The notes under the pieces: generated by a model | What the model was told of the DNA's origin: nothing | Databases searched by the model: none | The model's input: the letters and a program-made list of their open reading frames with translations, nothing else | Part shown: positions 7,158 to 14,959 of the stretch, in pieces | Numbering within the stretch: the first letter of the stretch is position 1 | Layout of the letters: each line of letters opens with the position of its first letter | Source of the DNA: Streptomyces violaceusniger Tu 4113 | GTDB lineage: Bacteria; Actinomycetota; Actinomycetes; Streptomycetales; Streptomycetaceae | Length of the DNA stretch: 64,000 bases | Direction of reading: 5' to 3' | Assembly: GCF_000147815.2 (NCBI RefSeq) | Contig: NC_015957.1 | Coordinates: 8,432,001-8,496,000 of the forward strand | Program-made: the position numbers and the translations under genes

Positions 7158-7808
7158 GTGACTAGCACCGCGCCCTCCCCCGGTTCCCCGGAATCCTCGC
7201 TGCTCGACCTCGCCCCCGTCATCCCCGTGGTCATCGTCCAGGACGCGGCCCAGGCGGTCCCGCTGGCCCGTGCGCTGGTGGCGGGCGGACTGCCGGTGAT
7301 CGAGGTGACCTTCCGGACGCCCGCCGCCGCGGACGCGATCCGGGCGATCGCCGATGAGGTCCCGGACGCGATCGTCGGCGCCGGGACCGTCCTGAGCCCG
7401 GAGCAGGTGGAGACGGCCGTCGCCGCCGGCTCGCGCTTCCTGGTCACGCCCGGCTGGACGGACCGGCTGCTGGGCGCGCTGGACGCGTCCGGTCTGCCGT
7501 ATCTGCCGGGGGTCTCGACCACCTCGGAGGTCGTGGCGCTGCTGGAGCGCGGGGTCGAGGAGATGAAGTTCTTCCCGGCGGAGGCGGCCGGGGGCATGCC
7601 GTATCTGAAGGCGCTCGCCTCGCCACTCCCCCAGGCCCGTTTCTGCCCGACCGGCGGTGTCAACGCCTCGAACGCCCCCGAGTACCTGGCCCTCGCCAAC
7701 GTCGGCTGCGTGGGCGGCACTTGGATGCTGCCCTCGGACGCGCTGGCGGGGGGCGACTGGGGGCGCGTCGAGTCCCTGGCCCGGGAGGCGGCGGCACTGC
7801 GGGGGTGA
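7158..7808 (+). CDS. eda: KDPG/KHG aldolase (2-dehydro-3-deoxyphosphogluconate aldolase)
   Basis: The 216-residue protein is a class I aldolase of the Eda family. PVIEVTFRTPAAADAIRAI carries the catalytic Glu region, GAGTVL follows, and EEMKFFPAEAAGGMPYLKAL carries the Schiff-base lysine, then FCPTGGVNASNAPEYL. It cleaves 2-keto-3-deoxy-6-phosphogluconate to pyruvate and glyceraldehyde-3-phosphate. No kinase or dehydratase partner is nearby, so it probably serves sugar-acid breakdown rather than a local operon. GTG 7158 is chosen because the promoter hexamers put the transcript start there. An in-frame ATG at 7149 lies inside the -10 element. Confidence 0.9.
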   Translation: MTSTAPSPGSPESSLLDLAPVIPVVIVQDAAQAVPLARALVAGGLPVIEVTFRTPAAADAIRAIADEVPDAIVGAGTVLSPEQVETAVAAGSRFLVTPGWTDRLLGALDASGLPYLPGVSTTSEVVALLERGVEEMKFFPAEAAGGMPYLKALASPLPQARFCPTGGVNASNAPEYLALANVGCVGGTWMLPSDALAGGDWGRVESLAREAAALRG

Positions 7809-7817
7809 CCTTCGGGT

Positions 7818-7846
7818 GTGGCTCCCGGGGTGCCCCCGGGAGCCAC
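7818..7846. terminator. Hairpin terminator after the aldolase
   Basis: GTGGCTCCCGGGG (7818-7830) and its exact complement (7834-7846) form a 13-bp stem with a 3-nt loop. It lies between convergent genes and can terminate both. The right arm lies in the first unit of the tandem duplication at 7831-7884, so a second copy of the arm is available for an alternative fold. Confidence 0.65.
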
Positions 7847-7884
7847 AGCCGCTGCGGTGCCCCCGGGAGCCACAGCCGCTGCGG
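7831..7884. repeat. Tandem 27-bp duplication between convergent genes
   Basis: An exact 27-bp unit occurs at 7831-7857 and 7858-7884. Right after it, a 16-bp piece (7895-7910) echoes, with one mismatch, the last codons of the RNase H/phosphatase gene at 7918-7933. Both duplications sit within 100 bp of a gene end. Confidence 0.8.
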
Positions 7885-7915
7885 TCGGCGCCCCCACCGC
7901 AGATGCGCCGCGCCC

Positions 7916-9091
7916 CTACCGCAGATGCGCCGTCTCGTTCAGCAGCCTCAACGACGCGTTCCCGTCCGCGTAGTACGCCACCGCCGACAGCGACGCCGCC
8001 GAGAGCTCCATGCGGAACAGGGCCTCCGGCGGGGCGCCCAGGGCCAGTCGGACCAGGGTTTTGATCGGTGTGACATGGGTGACCAGCAGCACCGTACGGC
8101 CCGTGTAACGGGCGATCAGCTTGTCGCGGGAGAGCGCGACCCTGCGCGTGACCGCCGCGAAGCTCTCGCCGCCGCCGGTGGGGGCCACCTTGCTGGAGGC
8201 CAGCCATGCCTCCAGGTCGTCCGGGTAGCGCTCCTTGACCTCCGCGAAGGTCAGGCCCTCCCATGCGCCGAAGTCCGTCTCCCGCAGCCCCTCCTCGACG
8301 CGGACGTCCAGGCCCAGGCGTCGGGCCACCGCGTCGGCGGTCTCCCGGCAGCGGCGCAGCGGTGAGGTGACGATGGCCTGGATGGTGCCGCGTGCGGCGA
8401 GCGCCGCGGCCACCCGCTCGGCCTGGTGGCGGCCCACGTCGGAGAGTCCGGGGTCGGTGCCGCCGCTGCCGGAGAAGCGCTTCTCGGGGGTGAGCGGGGT
8501 CTCCCCGTGCCGGAGCAGGACGAACGTGGCGGGGGTGCCCAGATCCGCCGAGCCCCAGCCCACCGCCGGGGCGCCGGTGGCGGCGGGCTCGGCGAGGGCG
8601 TCGTCGGCGGGGGCCGCGGCCTCCGGCGCGCCCGCCGCCAGTGTGCCGCCGGGCGGCACCTTCGGCTGCCACTGCTCGCCCCGCTTGCCCGCGTCCATCG
8701 CCTCGTTGGCGAGCCGGTCCGCGTGCTTGTTCTTCTCCCGCGGGATCCACTCGTACGCCAACTGACCGGGCGGCATGATCGCCTTGGCCTCGGCTGCGAG
8801 CGGCCGCATATCGGGGTGCTTGATCTTCCAGCGGCCGGACATCTGCTCGATGACCAGCTTGGAGTCCATCCGCACCCGGACCTCGGCCTCCGGATCCAGG
8901 GCGTACGCCGCCCGCAACCCGGCGATCAGGCCCTTGTACTCGGCGACGTTGTTGGTCGCCGTGCCGATGTACTCGGCCACCTCGGCGAGCGGCTCACCGG
9001 TCTCCGCGTCGAGCACGACCGCGCCGTAACCGGCCGGCCCCGGGTTGCCCCGGGACCCGCCGTCCGCCTCGACGACGAAGCGCCGCGCCAT
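7916..9091 (-). CDS. Bifunctional RNase HI / histidine-phosphatase protein
   Basis: The 391-residue protein is a fusion. Residues 1-135 are RNase H type I with the acidic catalytic set: D in VVEADGGSRGNPGPAGYG, E in NNVAEYKGLIAGL, D in VRMDSKLVIEQM and D in KNKHADRLANEAM. After an Ala/Pro linker (about 145-185) comes a phosphoglycerate-mutase-like histidine phosphatase: LLRHGETPLTPEKRFSG, VTSPLRRCRETAD, ETDFGAWEGLTF, LLVTHVTPIKTL. The mycobacterial counterpart (Rv2228c) combines RNase H with alpha-ribazole phosphatase-like activity, so it may both remove RNA from RNA/DNA hybrids and act late in cobalamin synthesis. It lies 4 nt downstream of the zinc-ribbon gene, and the order Nif3 - zinc ribbon - RNase H is conserved in actinomycetes. 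Confidence 0.93.
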   Translation of the reverse strand: MARRFVVEADGGSRGNPGPAGYGAVVLDAETGEPLAEVAEYIGTATNNVAEYKGLIAGLRAAYALDPEAEVRVRMDSKLVIEQMSGRWKIKHPDMRPLAAEAKAIMPPGQLAYEWIPREKNKHADRLANEAMDAGKRGEQWQPKVPPGGTLAAGAPEAAAPADDALAEPAATGAPAVGWGSADLGTPATFVLLRHGETPLTPEKRFSGSGGTDPGLSDVGRHQAERVAAALAARGTIQAIVTSPLRRCRETADAVARRLGLDVRVEEGLRETDFGAWEGLTFAEVKERYPDDLEAWLASSKVAPTGGGESFAAVTRRVALSRDKLIARYTGRTVLLVTHVTPIKTLVRLALGAPPEALFRMELSAASLSAVAYYADGNASLRLLNETAHLR

Positions 9092-9095
9092 CGCC

Positions 9096-9839
9096 CTACA
9101 GCCCCGACTCGGGCGTACGGATCAGGATTCGGCGGCAGTTCTCGCAGCGCAGCACCGTGTCGGGGGCCGCCGAGCGCACCTCGTTGAGCTCGGTGATGGC
9201 GAGCTCCTGGCGGCAGCCGTCACAGCTCCGCTGGTAGAGCCGGGCCGCGCCGACACCGCCCTGCTGCCCGCGCAGCTTGTCGTAGAGCTTCAGCAGATCG
9301 GCGGGGATGGTCCCGGCGATCACCTCGCGCTCCTTGGTGGCGGTCGCGATCTCGGCGTCGATCCCCTCGGCCGCCGCGTCCCGGCGCGTCTGGGCGTCGC
9401 CGATCTTGGACTGGAGGGACTCCACCCGCTCGGTCAGCTCGGCGATCCGCTCCTGGACGGACTCCCGGCGCTCCATGACCTCCAGGACGACGTCCTCCAG
9501 GTTGCCCTGGCGCTTGGCGAGGGAGACGATCTCGTGCTGGAGGTTCTCCAGATCCTTCGGCGAGGTGACGGCACCGGAGTCCAGGCGCTTCTGGTCGCGG
9601 GCGGCGCGCTGGCGCACCTGGTCCACGTCCTGCTCCGCCTTGGTCTGCTCGCGGGTGGTGTCGCTCTCCTCGGTCTGCGCGGCGATGAGCAGGTCGCGGA
9701 GCTGGATGTGATCGGCGTTCAGCGTCTCGATCTCGGCGTGCTCGGGCAGCGTCCTGCGCTTGTGCGCGAGTTGCGACAGCCGGACGTCGAGCGCCTGGAC
9801 GTCGAGGAGGCGGATCTGATCGGCGGGCGCGGCATTCAG
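9096..9839 (-). CDS. Zinc-ribbon coiled-coil protein (C4-type zinc ribbon family)
   Basis: The 247-residue protein has a long charged coiled coil (residues about 10-175, with heptads such as LAKRQGNLEDVVLEVMERR) followed by a C-terminal zinc ribbon with two knuckles, SCDGCRQEL and RCENCRRIL. The family is seen from Helicobacter to actinomycetes. A nucleic-acid-binding or scaffold role is proposed, but the function is not settled. The only sensible start for the conserved N-terminus (NAAPADQIRLLDVQALDVRL) is a CTG at 9839, preceded by GGAG 9 nt upstream. The open frame continues to 10025 but runs into low-complexity proline-rich sequence. It sits between the Nif3-like and RNase H genes in one operon. 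Confidence 0.85.
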   Translation of the reverse strand: MNAAPADQIRLLDVQALDVRLSQLAHKRRTLPEHAEIETLNADHIQLRDLLIAAQTEESDTTREQTKAEQDVDQVRQRAARDQKRLDSGAVTSPKDLENLQHEIVSLAKRQGNLEDVVLEVMERRESVQERIAELTERVESLQSKIGDAQTRRDAAAEGIDAEIATATKEREVIAGTIPADLLKLYDKLRGQQGGVGAARLYQRSCDGCRQELAITELNEVRSAAPDTVLRCENCRRILIRTPESGL

Positions 9840-9939
9840 CGTGGGGCTCCAGGGGAGTCGAGTGGAACGGAAAACGAGGTCAAACGGGTCAACGGGTCGA
9901 GGGGCGGAAACGGCGAGCGGGCGTTCGAGCGGCGCGGGG

Positions 9940-10800
9940 TCATGCGGAGAAGGACGGAGCGGCCGCGCGGACGGCGGGGGCCGTGGCGTGGGCCGTCCAG
10001 GGATCGGTGACGATACGGGAGACATGCGTACGCAGGCCCCAGCCGTGCCGGTCGGAGATCTCGTCCAACTGCGCCGCGGCCTGTTCGGTCCAGGGCCATT
10101 CGGTGGCCCAGTGCGCGGCGTCCACCAGGGCGAGATCGCTGTGCTCCCGTGCCTCCGAGGACGGGTGGTGGCGCAGATCGGCGGTGAGGAACGCGTCGAC
10201 CCCGGCCGCGCGCACCGCGTCGAAGAGGCTGTCGCCGGAGCCGCCGCTGACGGCGACCCGGCGGATCGTACGGTCCGGGTCGCCCGCGGCGCGGATGCCC
10301 TGCGCGGTGGCGGGCAGCCGGGCGGCGGCGCGCTCGGTGAACTCCCGCAGCGTCTCGGGGCGGTCGAGCTCGCAGACCCGGCCCAGACCGCGGCGGCCCT
10401 CGGGGTCGGTGGCGTCGGGCACCAGCGGGCCGACGATCCGCAGGTCGAGCGCGCCGGCGAGGGCGTCGGAGACGCCGGGGTCGGCGGTGTCGGCGTTGGT
10501 GTGCGCCACGTGGAGGGCGATGTCGCTCTTGATCAGCGTGTGCACCACCCGGCCCTTGAAGCTGGAGGCGGCGACCGTGGTCGTCCCCCGCAGATAGAGC
10601 GGATGGTGAGTGATCAGCAGATCGGCGCCGAGGTCCACCGCCTCGTCGGCCACCTCCTGGACCGGGTCGACGGCGAACAGCACGCGGGTGACCTCGGCCT
10701 CGGGGTCACCGCACACCGTGCCGACGGCGTCCCACTGCTCCGCCCGCTCGGGCGGCCAGAGGGCGTCGAGTGCGGCGATGACGTCGTTGAGTGCGGGCAC
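9940..10800 (-). CDS. Nif3-like dinuclear metal-centre protein
   Basis: The 286-residue protein has the Nif3/YbgI (DUF34) metal-binding histidines: DLLITHHPLYLRGTTTV near residue 60, VAHTNADTADPGVSDAL near residue 100, and a C-terminal block FLTADLRHHPSSEAREHSDL. The family forms hexameric toroids with two metals per site. Its enzymatic role is debated (GTP cyclohydrolase-like or metal chaperone). The start is GTG at 10800, and the first residues PALNDVIAALDALWPPE are the conserved N-terminus. It is first gene of the three-gene minus operon, with a 100-nt gap to the zinc-ribbon gene. Confidence 0.9.
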   Translation of the reverse strand: MPALNDVIAALDALWPPERAEQWDAVGTVCGDPEAEVTRVLFAVDPVQEVADEAVDLGADLLITHHPLYLRGTTTVAASSFKGRVVHTLIKSDIALHVAHTNADTADPGVSDALAGALDLRIVGPLVPDATDPEGRRGLGRVCELDRPETLREFTERAAARLPATAQGIRAAGDPDRTIRRVAVSGGSGDSLFDAVRAAGVDAFLTADLRHHPSSEAREHSDLALVDAAHWATEWPWTEQAAAQLDEISDRHGWGLRTHVSRIVTDPWTAHATAPAVRAAAPSFSA

Positions 10801-10894
10801 GGGGCAAGGCTACCTCCCGGATCACGGCTGAGCCCTGCCCCAGCCTTCACGCAGCGCGACGACGGTCGCCACGCGGGCTCCGCCCGGGACAACG

Positions 10895-11014
10895 GGCTTG
10901 GCCGACCTGGCGCGGGCGTCGGCGGAGGGCCGCCCGCACCGGCCCTCCGCCGAGCCTGCCCGGCACGTTCTGGACGTCATGCTCACCCCGCTCGACGCCG
11001 CCCGGGAGCGGGGC
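10895..11014 (+). pseudogene. C-terminal stub of a Gfo/Idh/MocA oxidoreductase
   Basis: The frame GLADLARASAEGRPHRPSAE followed by PARHVLDVMLTPLDAARERG matches the last helices of Gfo/Idh/MocA dehydrogenases, whose usual text is '[29 protein letters not shown]'. No Rossmann domain is present upstream: the Nif3 gene of the other strand lies there. It lies in the gap between two minus-strand genes, so it is a leftover of a lost gene. Motif-based call. Confidence 0.5.
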
Positions 11015-11054
11015 TCGCTCCCGGGCGGCACCGCGAGTTCCCGAGCGGACACGC

Positions 11055-12089
11055 TCATCCGTGGACGAGGTAGCCGCGGAGGTCGTCGAGGACCCGGTCC
11101 GCGGCGGTGACGCCGAGGCCCAGATACCAGGTCTCCTCGTCGACGTTCTCGGCCCGGCCCGCCTTGACCGCCTTCAGCTTCTTCCACAGCGGGTTGGACT
11201 GCGCCTGGTCGCGCTTGGTGGCCTTGGGGTCGCCGTAGACACCGGTGAAGATCCAGTCGGCGTCGGCGTCGCCGATCCGCTCCGGGCCGATCTCGGCGGC
11301 GAGGTCGTTGATCCGCTGGTTCTTCGGGCGCGGCAGGCCGACGTCCTCGAGGATGGTGCCGATGAAGGACGCCTTGGCGTAGAGCCGGGTGGCCTGCGGC
11401 ATGAAGCGGAGCATGGTGATGGTCGGCTTGTCGGGGCCGATGTCCTCGCCGAGCTTCTTCGCCTTCCGCTCGTACGCGTCGAGTGCGCGCTGGGCGTCGG
11501 CGGTCCGGTCCAGCGCCGCGGCGTTGAGGAGGTAGTTCTCCTTCCAGGTGAAGCCGGGGCGGATGGCGAAGACGGTCGGGGCGATCTGCTTCAGCTCGTC
11601 GTAGAGCGGCTCGGCGCGCAGCTTGCTGCCGAGGATCAGATCGGGGTGGAGGGCGTTGATGGCCTCGAGGTTGAGGTTGTTGATGGTGCCGACGTTCTTC
11701 GGGTTCCCGGCGTCCTTCTTGAGGTAGTCGGGTATGGCCTGGTCGCCCTCGGAGGGGGCGTAGCCGACCGGCTTCAGCCCCAGCGAGACGACGTTGTCCA
11801 GCTCGCCGACGTCGAGCACCACGACCCGCTTCGGCTTGCTCTGAATCTCGGTCTTGCCCATCGCGTGGGTGATGGTGCGGGGGAACGCGCCGGGCCCCGC
11901 GTCCGTGCCCATCTTCGCGGTCTGCTCGGCCGCCGAGCCGAAGTCCTTGCCGCCCTGGGCGACGGACTTGCCGCCCCCGCCGTTGCGCTTGGCGCCGTCC
12001 CCGTCGTCCGACGATCCGCAGGCGGCGAGGGACAGCGCCCCGGTCAGGGCGAGGGCGAGGACGGCACTGCCGCGGACGCGCAGGGACAT
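11055..12089 (-). CDS. Iron-siderophore ABC transporter substrate-binding lipoprotein
   Basis: The 344-residue protein has an N-terminal signal with lipobox LSLAAC, so it is anchored to the outer face of the membrane, then a short Gly/Asp linker and a TroA/FecB-type periplasmic-binding fold (RVVVLDVGELDNVVSLGLKP, then PDLILGSKLRAEPLYDELKQ, and a WKKLKAVKAGRAENVD end). It should capture a ferric siderophore for an ABC importer, but no permease or ATPase gene is nearby, so it works with a transporter encoded elsewhere. The ATG at 12089 is preceded by AGGAG 8 nt upstream. An iron box 57 bp upstream predicts DmdR/IdeR-type repression by iron. Confidence 0.88.
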   Translation of the reverse strand: MSLRVRGSAVLALALTGALSLAACGSSDDGDGAKRNGGGGKSVAQGGKDFGSAAEQTAKMGTDAGPGAFPRTITHAMGKTEIQSKPKRVVVLDVGELDNVVSLGLKPVGYAPSEGDQAIPDYLKKDAGNPKNVGTINNLNLEAINALHPDLILGSKLRAEPLYDELKQIAPTVFAIRPGFTWKENYLLNAAALDRTADAQRALDAYERKAKKLGEDIGPDKPTITMLRFMPQATRLYAKASFIGTILEDVGLPRPKNQRINDLAAEIGPERIGDADADWIFTGVYGDPKATKRDQAQSNPLWKKLKAVKAGRAENVDEETWYLGLGVTAADRVLDDLRGYLVHG

Positions 12090-12145
12090 GACGGAGCTCC
12101 TGGGATCGCAGGGGCGCGCCGTTCTCACGGGCGCGCCAATCGCAC

Positions 12146-12164
12146 TTAGGTGTGCCTTACTTTA
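12146..12164 (-). promoter_or_regulatory. Iron box (DmdR/IdeR-type operator)
   Basis: The 19-bp site TTAGGTGTGCCTTACTTTA matches the actinobacterial iron-box consensus (TTAGGTTAGGCTAACCTAA) at 13 positions, including the whole first half-site. It lies between the siderophore-binding lipoprotein and the divergent 705-residue gene, closer to the lipoprotein. Confidence 0.65.
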
Positions 12165-12316
12165 ATCACAGACGATCCTCCCGTCGCTTACAGCACATTC
12201 ACCCCCGACCTCTCAGGCGAATCGGGCAAGAGCCACACTTACGGGTGGAGCGCACCCATTACGGCCTTCGGCAGGGAGTGCGAAAACTACGTTCAGTGGC
12301 CGGAGGTGACTGACCG

Positions 12317-14434
12317 ATGACTGCCTGTGCCTTCGACACCGCCCTCACCGGGGGCGTCGGCGACCGGCCACGAGGGGGTTTCACCATCGCCTCGGACCGC
12401 TCGTACGGCGCGCGGCTCGCGCTCAGCGAGGAGGCGTGCTGCTGGTACCCCGAGCGCTGGACGCTGGACGGCCCGGAGCCCTACGCCGTGCCGCTGCCCG
12501 CCGCCCAGCCCGAGGAGCCGGACTGCGAACTGCTGCCCCTGGCCGACGGGCAGGTGCTCATCCACCGCCGGGTGGCCGGGCACCACGCCTTCTCGCTGCT
12601 CTACCCGGCCGGCCCCGGCACCGGCGAGCGCTCGCTCGGCGGCATCGACCGCGCCGAGGTCTCGCTGCTGCCGCCCGCACCCGGCGGCCTGTGCGCGTTC
12701 GCGCTGGGGCGCGGGCCGCGGTCCACCTCCGTCTGGCTGGTGGCCGGGGGCGGCGTCCTCGTCCCCCAGCATCTGGCCGAGGTGCCCGGCCGCTGTACGG
12801 GCGGCAGTTGGCTGGACCGTACGGGCCGGCTGCTGGCGCTCGACCGCGAACTCGACGGCCGGACGAAGACCGTGGTGGTCGATCTGCGGCGCGGCGGTGA
12901 GACCAGCCCGCTGCTGCAGATCACCGAGCGCAGCGACGACCGGCTGCTGCTCGCCGACCCCGACAGCGGTCTGCTGCTCGTACGGTCCGACGCGCCCGGG
13001 GAGGAGCGGCTGGGGTGGGGGGTGCTGGGCAGCACCCGGCCGGTGCGGTTCCCGGACTGTCTGCGGCCCGCGGGGTGGTCGGAGGCCACGCCGTTCGCGG
13101 TGCAGCCGGGGCAGGTGCTGACGCCGGAGGCGTGCGCGGTGGCCTTCCGCGTCGACGGACGGGGCGGGGCCGGACGGCCGTGGGTGGGCGTATGGCGCCC
13201 GGCCGAGCGGCGGCTACGCGAGTTCCCCGCACCGGAGGGCTGGCTTCCGGGCGCGGGTCTGTGGACCCGGGACGGCGAGCTGCGGCTGCCGTACGCGACC
13301 CCGCAAGTGCCTTGCGGGGTGGCCCGGGTGCGGCCGTCGGGGGTGCCGGGGGCGGCGGCGTCGAGGCTGTCGGGGGGTTCTTGGGTACCGGCGGCGGGCG
13401 GAGCGGGTGCGGCGTGGGTGGCGGAGGTTCCGGAGGGGTCGGGTGGGCCGAGTGGTGCGTCGGGCGGTGGCTCGGGCGGCGCCTCGGGCGGGGTGGGCGC
13501 GGCGGGTGCCGCGATCGGCACCTCGGGCGGTGCCCTGAGCGCCCCGCGCGCGGCGGAACCGTCCGGGGCGCCGGAGTCGCCGTGGCGACCGGACGACTCG
13601 ACGGGGTCATGGCGAACAGACAGCGCGACGGAAACGTGGCCACCGGACAGCGCGACGGGAGCGTGGCCACGGGACGAGGCGACGGGGTCGTGGCGAACAG
13701 ACAGCGCGACGGGAGCGTGGCCACGGGGCGACGCGGCGGGGTCGTGGCGAACAGACAGCGCGACGGGAGCGTGGCCACGGGGCGACGCGGCGGGGTCGTG
13801 GCGACCGGACGAGGCGACGGGAGCGCGGCGGATCGCGCGGGTGACACGGGTGTTGTCCGAGCCCTCCGGCCGGGTGGCCGAGGAGCACCCGGGGCCGGGT
13901 CCGGGTCCGGCCGGGGCGCGGGACGTACAGACACCACGGACAACGTCCCCCGCGGCCGAGATCGCGACCCGGATCACACCGTGGGCCCGGGTCGGCGGCC
14001 CCGGCGGCTCGGATCCCGCGCGAACGCCTGGGCTGACGCCGCTGCGGCCACCTGGACCGGCACCGGAGCTGAGACCGTCGAGAACGGCCGGACCGACGCC
14101 TGAGCTGAGACCCTCGCGAACGGCCGGACTGGCACCGTCGCGGACACCCGCACCCGAGCCGGTGCCGGTTCCGGTGCGGGAGCGGTCGCCGATGCCGGTG
14201 CGGGAGTCGGTGCCGGTACGGATGCCGGAGTCCGAGGGCGGATCGGGTGTCGAGCCGTGGGGCGGGACCGGTTCATGGGCCGGGGTCGAGCAGGAGATGG
14301 GGCCCGAGCCGGACTCCGATCCCGGCTCCGGTACGGGTCCCGCGCTGCGGCCCGTACCGCTGCAGCAGGCCCCGCTCGCCCGGCCCCCGGAGCCCCGGCC
14401 ACCCCGCTGGGTCCGGGATCACCGCCGTGGTTAG
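12317..14434 (+). CDS. Repeat-tailed protein of unknown function (705 residues)
   Basis: Not assigned to a family. Residues 1 to about 345 look folded, with regularly spaced short strands (SRLALSEEACCWYPERW-like openings, LLPLADGQVLIHRRVAGHHA, VSLLPPAPGGLCAFALGRG, RLLALDRELDGRTKTVVVDL), which suggests a beta-propeller or similar all-beta domain. From about 345 the protein is Gly/Ala/Ser/Pro-rich and likely disordered. Residues about 423-505 are a tandem array of a 9-residue unit (WRTDSATGA / WPRGDAAGS). There is no signal peptide or membrane segment, so it is probably cytoplasmic. ATG 12317 follows GGAGGTGACTGACCG. It is divergent from the iron-regulated lipoprotein, but the iron box is distant from it. 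Confidence 0.75.
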   Translation: MTACAFDTALTGGVGDRPRGGFTIASDRSYGARLALSEEACCWYPERWTLDGPEPYAVPLPAAQPEEPDCELLPLADGQVLIHRRVAGHHAFSLLYPAGPGTGERSLGGIDRAEVSLLPPAPGGLCAFALGRGPRSTSVWLVAGGGVLVPQHLAEVPGRCTGGSWLDRTGRLLALDRELDGRTKTVVVDLRRGGETSPLLQITERSDDRLLLADPDSGLLLVRSDAPGEERLGWGVLGSTRPVRFPDCLRPAGWSEATPFAVQPGQVLTPEACAVAFRVDGRGGAGRPWVGVWRPAERRLREFPAPEGWLPGAGLWTRDGELRLPYATPQVPCGVARVRPSGVPGAAASRLSGGSWVPAAGGAGAAWVAEVPEGSGGPSGASGGGSGGASGGVGAAGAAIGTSGGALSAPRAAEPSGAPESPWRPDDSTGSWRTDSATETWPPDSATGAWPRDEATGSWRTDSATGAWPRGDAAGSWRTDSATGAWPRGDAAGSWRPDEATGARRIARVTRVLSEPSGRVAEEHPGPGPGPAGARDVQTPRTTSPAAEIATRITPWARVGGPGGSDPARTPGLTPLRPPGPAPELRPSRTAGPTPELRPSRTAGLAPSRTPAPEPVPVPVRERSPMPVRESVPVRMPESEGGSGVEPWGGTGSWAGVEQEMGPEPDSDPGSGTGPALRPVPLQQAPLARPPEPRPPRWVRDHRRG
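13581..13830 (+). repeat. In-frame 27-bp tandem repeats in the 705-residue gene
   Basis: About nine units of 27 bp alternate between two nine-residue forms, SWRTDSATG and AWPRGDAAG. The two central 54-bp double units are nearly identical at the DNA level, which indicates recent expansion. The reading frame is preserved throughout. Confidence 0.85.
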
Positions 14435-14571
14435 ACTCGGCCGGGGGCTGCGCGTCCCGGCGTACCGTCACGCGCGGGGCGCCCCGGGCGATGCGCATGG
14501 AAGGGTGTGCGACATCGTGGTCGGCCCCCTTCGCACAGTACAAAGCGATCTGACGGGGTGACGTACCCACC

Positions 14572-14730
14572 ATGTCCGAAACCCACATCGACACGACCCA
14601 GGCGCGCCCGCGGGACGCCGCTGCCCAGGCCGATGGCTCTCAGGGCAAGCACCGGGGGCAGGCCGCGTCCGAGGAGTCCCAGGCACCGGCCAACGGCCGC
14701 CACCGACGTCCGAATGAGAACGCCGCCTGA
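14572..14730 (+). CDS. Small hydrophilic protein (52 residues), function unknown
   Basis: The frame runs MSETHIDTTQARPRDAAAQ ... GQAASEESQAPANGRHRRPN-ENAA, ending in TGA. It is polar with two short basic His/Arg patches (GKHRG, GRHRR). The in-frame composition is typical of coding sequence, and the pair of H-R motifs resembles small conserved streptomycete proteins, but I cannot name a family. The RBS is weak. A perfect 12-bp hairpin follows 119 bp downstream. It could be cotranscribed with the 705-residue gene, 138 bp upstream. Confidence 0.55.
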   Translation: MSETHIDTTQARPRDAAAQADGSQGKHRGQAASEESQAPANGRHRRPNENAA

Positions 14731-14848
14731 GATTCTTGAGGATCTGAGCTTCTCAGGATCGTCGTGAGAACCTCAGGCTCGTCCTGACACACCTCAGGAT
14801 CGTCCTGCACGGGGCGGCCTGGCCCTCCGGGGCGCGTTTCCGATCGCG

Positions 14849-14885
14849 GGACGGGCTGGATTTCCCGCGGAAGTCCAGCCCGTCC
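14849..14885. terminator. Hairpin terminator between convergent genes
   Basis: GGACGGGCTGGA (14849-14860) pairs exactly with TCCAGCCCGTCC (14874-14885) around a 13-nt loop. It lies between the small plus-strand gene and the minus-strand sterol SDR operon end. Upstream, 14740-14805 carries imperfect copies of CTCAGGATCGTC. Confidence 0.6.
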
Positions 14886-14959
14886 GGCGATCGTGGGACG
14901 CCCCCGGCCTGGGCCTCCAGGCCCCAGGACCCCGGCCCGGCCCCCACCTCGGGCCCCCG

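Noticed and set aside
5538..8750. A 1070-codon open frame on the minus strand
   Set aside because: It lies opposite or out of frame with DUF2795, YaaA, the aldolase and the RNase H gene, is Arg/Gly/Ala-rich and has no conserved motif. It is a product of high GC.
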